Origin: Dallia pectoralis
Taxonomy: Eukaryota; Chordata; Actinopteri; Esociformes; Umbridae
DNA: 64,000 nucleotides
NCBI GenBank assembly: GCA_029465975.1
Contig: CM055754.1
Coordinates: 559,421 to 623,420, forward strand
Direction: 5' to 3'
Under the pieces are notes generated by a model. It was not told the DNA's origin, made no database searches, and saw only the letters and a list, made by a program, of their open reading frames with translations. Below, piece after piece: positions 14,401-24,534 of the stretch. Both the position numbers and the translations under genes were made by a program. Within the stretch, counting starts at the first letter, position 1, and each line of letters opens with the position of its first letter.

Positions 14401-17400
14401 CAGCATTTGTTGGAGAAACCAGGGTAGGTCAAGCCAGGGTAGGTCAAGCTAGCCCAAAGATGGACAGCAAAGCAGGAGATGGCACCGGCTCCGATTCCCC
14501 AGTGACTGTGCCTACAGCCTCCTGTCCTCATGAGAGTATTTCGCCCAAACAAGTTCCCAAATCTTTAGCCACTCCACCACCCTGCAGCACCCATGTCAGC
14601 CCCTCTAAGGGTAACCTGGAACCTTCCAGAGGGGTGTGTAGAACAAGTGCTGATGGTGAGAAGGTGTTGATGTCAGAGAACAGAGCTAGCCAAGTCAAAC
14701 AGACTGGGGCAACAGTTCCATCGTCTGAGCCAGTAGTACGGGAAAAGGTCTACTTTAACAAGATGCTTTTACCCAAGCCTGCTCCCCCTCCTCCCCAGCA
14801 TAAAGACTTGCGCAGGCTCAACGAAGACTCTGAGGAAAGATCAACCACTAGAATGCCTCCCATCGGAATGAGCCACCAGACAGAGAAACAGGAGGAGGTT
14901 GGGGGCTCCCCAGACCTATGTAGGCCCCAGACCCGAGGACCAGTGGAGGTGTGCCAGCTGCGTTCCAGGCTGAGCGAGAGGCGCGTGGACCGGGACATCT
15001 TGCATGCTACTGTAACCTTGCAGCAGCCTGTGGAGCTGAATGGAGAAGATGAGCTGGTGTTCACCATGGTGGAGGAGCTGTCCTTTAGCAGTATCATGGA
15101 CAACGGCCGGCCGTCCAGCATCATCAGCTTCAACAGCGACTGCTCCCTCCAGGCCCTGGCCTCTGGCTCCCGGCCTGTAAGCATTATCAGCAGCATCAAC
15201 GATGAGTTTGACGCCTACACTGCGTCGGTAGGGAGCAGTGGTGTGGGTTCCCCCTTACAGGACCATACATTTGTGTGTGTGGGCAACAGGGGCTCATCTG
15301 TCAGTTCCTGGCTCAGTGAGGTCAGTGTCTGTACCCTGGAGAGTGAAGGGACCCACTCCTCAGATGTATTCCTCCCACAGACTAAGCACACTGGTCCAGA
15401 AGGTACATTTTATAATGCTTCTCTAGGTATGTTCCACCGTGAATCATCTCCAAGGGATGCCAAGAACTCTCTGAATGACAGTGGGTTTAGCTTCTCTGAC
15501 ATGGACAGTGATAGCACAGCATCTAGCAGACAGTCCCTGACAAAGTCCCCTCCGTCTCTCCAGTCGACCAAAGGACCCCTCAAACTCCAATACAAAACAG
15601 CTAAAGTAAACTCAGTCAGCTCGACGCCCCATCCCTCGCAGGGCCTTAACTTTGTTCACTCCAGTCTTCCCAGAAAAATGAAACCTACCTCATCCGTGGT
15701 CAATAGTAGCAGCGGCGGTCGTGAATCATCCAGACAGGATGTCGAGCAGGAGGACCCCTGGCGGCGTCTTATCAACAACTCTGACCCTCAACTACCAGAC
15801 TCCGGCTCAACCGGAAAGCTACCCAGAACCCAGGTGAGTGGCATTCCCTGCCGCAGAGCTGGCGTATTGAGCAGCACCAGTAACCCTCGCACACCCAACA
15901 CGCAGGCCTCTACCTCAACACAGAGGGTGGTGGATGGTTGTGAGAAGTCCACAAGTAAGAAAGCAGAGACCCTTAGCGAAATGCCTCAGTTGAGACGAGG
16001 AGCCACCACCCTGGGCACGGTGCCTGTCATACACGCCTTCCCAGAGGCCAAGGTCAAGACCCAGGAAGTTATCATCCCACCCAGTAGTCTCAAGTTCTCC
16101 TCTCTGGGGAAGAATGGCAAAGCCAACGGACAGAAAGCCAGTATGCTTCCTAAACCTGGTGGTACCTCACCTCCTCCCCCTCCGGTGCGCAAGTCCAGTC
16201 TGGATCAGAAAAACAAGATCCTGCTGCCCCAAAGTGCCTTCAAGTACGGAGATGTAGGAAGGCCTATACTCACCAGGGGTGCTGTGTCTGAGGATGAGTT
16301 AGAGGTCCGCTGTAGAGGAGACTCCAACAGCCTCACAACCTCCAGCTTCAGGGGTGACTATGTCTCAGCCAAGTCCACATCCAGTTTAAAGGCCAGAGGA
16401 GCCAAAGGTGATGCCAGAGATCAGCATTACGGCAGCCAGATGTCTCTGGAGAAGTGTGACAGCATGTCCATGGTTGGCGCCAAGCCTGCTCTTAGTCGAG
16501 AGAACAGCGGCGCCAGCCTTGGCAGCAAGTCAAGCAGGTCAATTCCAAGATTTGGGTTACCCAACTCAACCAGCTCTCCCATTGCTACCTCTCCACCTGC
16601 CTGTGTTGCCTTAGGGAATCTAGCTAAACCTGGGCAGGTCAAAGGTAGCGTCAACTCAAGAGCGATAGGAACGGTCAATGGAAGTAAGGCCCGTTCGTTG
16701 TCAGCCAGTAACTCTAAGGGCCTGAGCTCATCCACAAAGTCCCTCGTGGCTCCAGCCACCAGGAACCCAAACGCCAATCTTCCCCCAACTGGCAAGGCAT
16801 CAGCACCACGCGCCGCAGCGGGCACCAATAGCAAGCCCGGTCGAGGCACCATCATGGGGACCAAGCAGGCCATGCGGGCAGCCAACACCCGGGTCAGTGA
16901 GCTGGCATCAGGCAGCACCGCAGGCAAACACCTGAGAGGTTCTGCGGATTCTGACAGCGGTAACGACAGCGGTGTGAACTTGAGTGATGACAAGTCGTCG
17001 GTTGTCATACTGCCCTCCCCCTACAGTAAGATCACAGCACCAAGGAGGCCCCAGCGCTACAGCAGTGGACACGGCAGTGACAACAGCAGCGTTCTGAGTG
17101 GAGAGCTGCCCCCAGCCATGGGCCGCACAGCCTTATTCTACCATAGCGGGGGCAGCAGCGGGTACGAGAGCATGATACGGGACAGCGAAGCCACGGGCAG
17201 TGCCTCCTCTGCCCACGACTCCATGAGTGAGAGCGGGATGTCGTCCTCTGGCCGACCCAGGACCTCCAAATCCCCCAAGAAACGCAGTGGTGAGGCCTTC
17301 ATATATGCATATTGTTACACAAGGTCTTTCTGAACAACATAATAGTGTAGGTTTATCTGTAGGTCACTGGGGGCACCCAAAATTAGATCATTTTACAAGC

Positions 17401-20400
17401 ATTCTTGTTTAGGTCAAGTTTTTATGTTTTTTTGCAAGCCACTGCATGATGTCACTTAGTTAAACAACTGAGCATATCATTAACAGAGGCCATAAGACTC
17501 TACTCCCCTAAAAAGACTCTTGTCCAAAAGTCAAACAGCACGTCTATAAATACCCATGAATTGCTTTGTAAAAGTTGTTTGCCTGCACAGGGAAGCTTTT
17601 AAAAATCTTTTGTTGTGGTTTGTTGGGTTGAAGGTTTACTGCTGTTGACTTTAACTAGCTGTGTCAAGCTGAACATGCTTAAGACTAACTGGTGTTCCTG
17701 TCTGAAAGAAGTAGTGCAGTTGTTGAGATCTAGAGATTGAATCAGCATACCAGAGAATTATAGCTCAGGATCACTGAACAAGATGAAGGACAACCTGTCA
17801 CTTTCTCAAACTCCCCCAGGCATCCGTGTACTGATGGAGGCTCTAACTTAAAAAATCAGATTTCCAAAGCTTATTGGTTTTGTCACCTTTCTGATTCAGC
17901 AGTATGCAGTGTGCTTTCTGACTGAGGAGTTTAGGTTCATGATATTAGGTTCATGATATTAGGTTCTTGATATTAGGTTCATGATATTAGATTCATGATA
18001 TTAGATTCAAGATATTATGTTTATGATATTAGGTTCATGATATTATGTTCATGATATTAGATTCATGATATTAGATTCATGATATTATGTTTATGATAAT
18101 AGGTTCATGATATTATGTTTATGATATTAGATTCATGATATTAGATTCATGATATTATGTTTATGATATTAGGTTCATGATATTAGGTTCATGATATTAA
18201 TTTCATGATATTAGGTTCATGATATTAGGTTCATGATATTAGATTCATGATATTTTTTTATGATATTAGATTCATGATATTAGATTCATGATATTATGTT
18301 TATGATATTAGATTCATGATATTAGATTCATGATATTATGTTAATGATATTAGAGTATATTTGAGTATGAACCTGATATTCGTTCTGGGTCTTTTCAGGG
18401 CTCCAGAGGCGGCGGCTAATTCCGGCCCCCCTACCAGACACCTCGTCTCTGGGGAAGAAAACTGGCACAGCCGGCAAGTGGGTGGACCTGCCTCCCATGT
18501 CAGGACCCCTGAAGGAACCCTTTGAGATCAAGGTGTACGAGATTGACGATGTGGAACGGCTTCAGAGGCGCAGACAGGAACACTCAGCCGAGGTGAGCAA
18601 CAAGTCACCTTTACTTGTCATGAATGGACCGGCGTAGTGTTGTCAAAGCCATGTGCAGAGTCGTTGATCCGTTTTAACAATCAGGTTTATTTAAATAAGG
18701 ACAGGAACTCAAAACAAACCGATAACGGCGAACAAAAGCTAACTGGCTAAACGAAAGTAAAGTGCGCACAGAGCGTCTTAAACAATACCGTTCGAAACAC
18801 AGTTCTCCACCAAACACTCACCCTACTCACTCCGTGACATGAAACAACAAACAATGCTCAGCAACTGTGAATAATCCTAGATCCCCTTTATAGCCCGGAC
18901 TAATGACTAAATGAAAACAGCCGTGACTAATAAACCAAAACCCAGGAAGTGCTTCAATGAAATACAAACAGTGCAGCAACGCCCCCTAACCACTCGTGAC
19001 AGTATCCCCCACCAAAAGGCTAGCTCCCCAGATAGCCGAAAGATAACAAGAAAAAAAACAACACGGGAGCAACAGGAGAGAACCAACAGTCCACCCCCAA
19101 AAGGGTCAGTCCAGGACCGCAGGTCCAGCCCTGAATAGGCCTCGGTGGCCTGAGAGGCCGCCATCTAGTGCGGCTGAGAGACCGCCATCTTGTGCGGCAG
19201 AGAGTGCGTTGTGGCGGCGGCCATCGTGGGCGACGTGGCGGCGGCCTCGTGGGCGACGTGGCGGCGGCCATCGTGGGCGACGTGGCGGCGGCCATCGTGG
19301 GCGTAGTCGTGGCGGCGGCCATCGTGAGCGTAGTCGTGGCGGCGGCCATCGTGAGCGTAGTCGTGGCGGCGGCCATCGTGAGCGTAGTCGTGGCGGCGGC
19401 CATCGCGAGCGTAGTCGTGGCGGCGGCCATCGCGAGCGTAGTCGTGGCGGCGGCCATCGCGAGCGTAGTCGTGGCGGCGGCCATCGTGAGCGTAGTCGTG
19501 GCGGCGGCCATCGTGAGCGTAGTCGTGGCGGCGGCCATCGTGAGCGTAGTCGTGGCGGCGGCCATCGTGAGCGTAGTCGTGGCGGCGGCCATCGTGAGCG
19601 TAGTCGTGGCGGCGGCCATCGTGAGCGTAGTCGTGGCGGCGGCCATCGTGAGCGTAGTCGTGGCGGCGGCCATCGTGAGCGTAGTCGTGGCGGCGGCCAT
19701 CGTGAGCGTAGTCGTGGCGGCGGCCATCGTGAGCGTCGTCGTGGCGGCGGCCATCGTGAGCGTCGTCGTGGCGGCGGCCATCGTGAGCTTCGTCGTGGCG
19801 GCGGCCATCGTGAGCGTCGTCGTGGCGGCGGCCATCGTGAGCGTCGTCGTGGCGGCGGCCATCGTGAGCGTCGTCGTGGCGGCGGCCATCGTGAGCGCGT
19901 CGTCGTGGCGGCGGCCATCGTGAGCTTCAGCGTGGCGGCGGCCATCGTGAGCGTCGTCGTGGCGGCGGCCATCGTGAGCGTCGTCGTGGCGGCGGCCATC
20001 GTGAGCGTCGTCGTGGCGGCGGCCATCGTGAGCGTCGTCGTGGCGGCGGCCATCGTGAGCGTCGTCGTGGCGCGGCCCTCGTGGGCGGCGATGCGGCAGC
20101 CATTGTGGGCGGCGATGCGGCAGCCATAGTGGGCGGCGATGCGGCAGCCATTGTGGGCGGCGATGCGGCAGCCATTGTGGGCGGCGATGCGGCAGCCATT
20201 GTGGGTGGCGATGCGGCAGCCATTGTGGGCGGCGATGCGGCAGCCATTGTGGGCGGCGGCGTGACGGCAACAGCCATCTTGGGCGCTGGCGTGACGACGG
20301 CAACCACCTTGAGCGCTGGCGTGACGACAACAGCCATCTTGAGCGCTGGCGTGACGGCGGGAGCCATCGTGGACGCTGGCGGGACGGTGGCAGCCATCTT

Positions 20401-23400
20401 GGGCGCTGGCGTGACAGCGGGGGCCATCGTGGACGCTGGCGTGACGGCGGCAGCCATCTGGGGCGCTGGCGTGAAGACGGCAACAGCCATCTTGGGCGCT
20501 GGCGTGACGGCAACAGCCATCTTGGGCGCTGGCGTGACGGCGCGGACCATAGTGGACGCTGGCGTGACGGCGGCAGCCATCGTGGACGCTGGCGAGACGG
20601 CGGCAGCCATCTTGGGCGCTGGCGTGACGACAACAGCCATCTTGGGCGCTGGCGTGACGGCGGGGACCATCGTGGACGCTGGCGTATCTGAGGCCATCTC
20701 GGGCGCAGGCGTAGCTGAAGCCATCTCGGGCGCAGGCGTAGCGGCCATCTCGGGCGCTGGCGTGGCGGAGGCGATCTCTGGCGTCAGATCTTGAAAGTCC
20801 AGCCATGCCTGCCACCACGCCCTAATGACAGCCGGGGGCTGCTTATGTAACCCCTCCGGGGATTTCTCTGTCCCGGATGTAGGTGGTCTGAAAGGGTCTT
20901 CCCCCGGCGGGGGTAGTGGCTGTAGCTCCAGGGGTTTTCCTCCCCCTGTCTGCAGCCCCGTAACAGTGGGCGGTGTCTTCTGCCCGCCCCAGCCGACGTC
21001 CGATGTTGCGGGGACTAGTCGACTGAGGACGGGGTCCCATAGCAGGGCGTCTTCCAGGGAGTCCTCCTCCACTCGCTCGTAGACTGCCTCCTCATCATCC
21101 GAGGAGAGGGAGTCGGACCCCCAATCACCCTGCCAGGTGTAGCGCCGCTCCTGCTGCTCCGTGGGTTGACGGTGAGCTTCATACCTCGGAGCGCTATAGC
21201 TTGCCCCTCCGAGGAATCCACTCACCGTCCGGCTCTGCGGGCTTCTTGGGTGGCTGAGCATTCTGTCATGAATGGACCGGCGTAGTGTTGTCAAAGCCAT
21301 GTGCAGAGTCGTTGATCCGTTTTAACAATCAGGTTTATTTAAATAAGGACAGGAACTCAAAACAAACCGATAACGGCGAACAAAAGCTAACTGGCTAAAC
21401 GAAAGTAAAGTGCGCACAGAGCGTCTTAAACAATACCGTTCGAAACACAGTTCTCCACCAAACACTCACCCTACTCACTCCGTGACATGAAACAACAAAC
21501 AATGCTCAGCAACTGTGAATAATCCTAGATCCCCTTTATAGCCCGGACTAATGACTAAATGAAAACAGCCGTGACTAATAAACCAAAACCCAGGAAGTGC
21601 TTCAATGAAATACAAACAGTGCAGCAACGCCCCCTAACCACTCGTGACATTACTGTCTGTTATACAGGCTAATACAGGTTATACAGGCTAATACAGGTTA
21701 TACAGGCTAATACAGGTTATACAGGCTAATACAGGTTATACAGGCTAATACAGGTTATACAGGCTAATACAGGTTATACAGGCTAATACAGGTTATACAG
21801 GTTATACAGGCTAATACAGGTTATACAGGCTAATACAGGTTATACAGGCTAATACAGGTTATACAGGCTAATACAGGTTATACAGGCTAATACAGGTTAT
21901 ACAGGCTAATACAGGTTATACAGGCTAATACAGGTTATACAGGCTAATACAGGTTATACAGGCTAATACAGGTTATACAGGTTATACAGGCTAATACAGG
22001 TTATACAGGCTAATACAGGTTATACAGGTTATACAGGCTAATACAGGTTATACAGGCTAATACAGGTTATACAGGCTAATACAGGTTATACAGGTTATAC
22101 AGGCTAATACAGGTTATACAGGCTAATACAGGTTATACAGGCTAATACAGGTTATACAGGCTAATACAGGTTATACAGGCTAATACAGGTTATACAGGCT
22201 AATACAGGTTATACAGGCTAATACAGGTTATACAGGCTAATACAGGTTATACAGGCTAATACAGGTTATACAGGCTAATACAGGTTATACAGGCTAATAC
22301 AGGTTATACAGGCTAATACAGGTTATACAGGCTAATACAGGTTATACAGGTTATACAGGCTAGTACAGGTTATACAGGCTAATACAGGTTATACAGGCTA
22401 ATACAGGTTATACAGGTTATACAGGTTATACAGGCTAATACAGGTTATACAGGTTATACAGGTTATACAGGCTAATACAGGTTATACAGGCTAATACAGG
22501 TTATACAGGCTAATACAGGTTATACAGGCTAATACAGGTTATACAGGTTATACAGGCTAATACAGGTTATACAGGCTAATACAGGTTATACAGGTTATAC
22601 AGGCTAATACAGGTTATACAGGCTAATACAGGTTATACAGGCTAATACAGGGTTATACAGGCTAATACAGGTTATACAGGTTATACAGGCTAATACAGGT
22701 TATACAGGCTAATACAGGTTATACAGGCTATACAGGCAGGTTATACAGGCTAATACAGGTTATACAGGCTAATACAGGTTATACAGGCTAATACAGGTTA
22801 TACAGGCTAATACAGGTTATACAGGCTATACAGGTTATACAGGCTTATACAGGTTATACAGGCTAATACAGGTTATACAGGCTAATACAGGTTATACAGG
22901 CTAATACAGGTTATACAGGCTAATACAGGTTATACAGGCTAATACAGGTTATACAGGCTAATACAGGTTATACAGGCTAATACAGGTTATACAGGCTAAT
23001 ACAGGTTATACAGGCTAATACAGGTTATACAGGCTAATACAGGTTATACAGGTTATACAGGCTAATACAGGTTATACAGGCTAATACAGGTTATACAGGC
23101 TAATACAGGTTATACAGGCTAATACAGGTTATACAGGCTAATACAGGTTATATACAGGCTAATACAGGTTATACAGGCTAATACAGGTTATACAGGCTAA
23201 TACAGGTTATACAGGCTAATACAGGTTATACAGGCTAATACAGGTTATACAGGCTACAGGTTATACAGGTTATACAGGCTAATACAGGTTATACAGGCTA
23301 ATACAGGTTATACAGGCTAATACAGGTTATACAGGCTAGGTTATACAGGTTATACAGGCTAATACAGGTTATACAGGCTAATACAGGTTATACAGGCTAA

Positions 23401-24257
23401 TACAGGTTATACAGGCTAATACAGGTTATACAGGCTACAGGTTATACAGGTTATACAGGCTAATACAGGTTATACAGGCTAATACAGGTTATACAGGCTA
23501 TACAGGTTATACAGGCTAATACAGGTTATACAGGCTAATACAGGTTATACAGGCTAATACAGGTTATACAGGTTACAGGTTATACAGGCTAATACAGGTT
23601 ATACAGGCTAATACAGGTTATACAGGCTAATACAGGTTATACAGGCTAATACAGGTTATACAGGCTAATACAGGTTATACAGGCTAATACAGGTTATACA
23701 GGCTAATACAGGTTATACAGGCTAATACAGGTTATACAGGCTCCAGTTGTTGTAGCTGGACATTTGCTTCATATCCATCACTACATACCAGGAGGTTAGC
23801 CATGTCAGGCTCTGTAACAGTCTGCAAGTTCCACACTGATCTCAGCAATGTTTCCAATGTGCTACACAGATTTGACATCGTGGGAAGGTCTTAGCTCACT
23901 CCTTCACAGTTTCTTATTAAAGAACGAGACAGAAAAATCTGTCTGAGATATTTGACCTTCGTTCTGCCCAATGGCAAATCTTGGCATCTGTAAGTGTCAA
24001 TGTGCTGGGCTTCTACGAGGTTTTAAAGAGATCAGGAGGCAATTACTGTCTGGGGTTAATTGGTTTAGATATGACTGATCACTTGGTCTCAGAGCTGGGG
24101 CCAGTTAACAAAGGGGAAAGAGCAGTCCAGGAATGTGGAATGTGTGTGTACGTGTGTGTGTGTGTGTACGTGTGTGTGTGTGTGTGTACATGTGTGTGTA
24201 CATGTGTGTGTACGTGTGTGTGTGTGTGTGTACGTGTGTGTATACGTGTGTGTGTGT

Positions 24258-24307
<50 letters not shown>

Positions 24308-24499
24308 GTGTGTGTACGTGTGTGTGTACGTGTGTGTGTGTGTGTGTACGTGTGTGTGTGGGTGTCCGTGTGTGTGTACGTGTGTGTGTACGTGTGTGTG
24401 TGTGTGTGTGTGTGTACGTGTGTGTGTGTACGTGTGTGTGTACGTGTGTGTGTACGTGTGTGTGTGTGTGTACGTGTGTGTGTGTACGTGTGTGTGTGT

Positions 24500-24534
<35 letters not shown>

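Larger units (their letters stand above)
18611..21654 (-). mobile_element. Complete non-autonomous LTR retrotransposon, minus orientation, with 5-bp target duplications
   Basis: Two 386-bp direct repeats (18616-19001 and 21264-21649) begin TGTCA, end TGACA and look identical by eye. Both flanks carry TTACT (18611-18615 and 21650-21654), a 5-bp target duplication. The minus orientation is set by the LTR signals: TATA box, then predicted start, then AATAAA. The 2.26-kb interior has no reverse transcriptase, protease, RNase H or integrase and is mostly GC-rich minisatellite plus one novel open frame. It must therefore have been mobilised by a partner element. The self-complementary primer site resembles Tf1/sushi-group Ty3 elements. 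Identical LTRs imply recent insertion. Confidence 0.93.

Noticed and set aside
19168..20794. Plus-strand frames of 237-306 codons in the LTR element
   Set aside because: Antisense to the element's own signals and composed only of VVVAAAIVS- or GGDAAAIV-type repeats.
19020..20818. Minus-strand frames of 537 and 570 codons
   Set aside because: They are alternative frames of the 27-, 24- and 30-bp GC-rich repeats inside the LTR element. Only the frame that starts in the LTR has a substantial non-repeat part.
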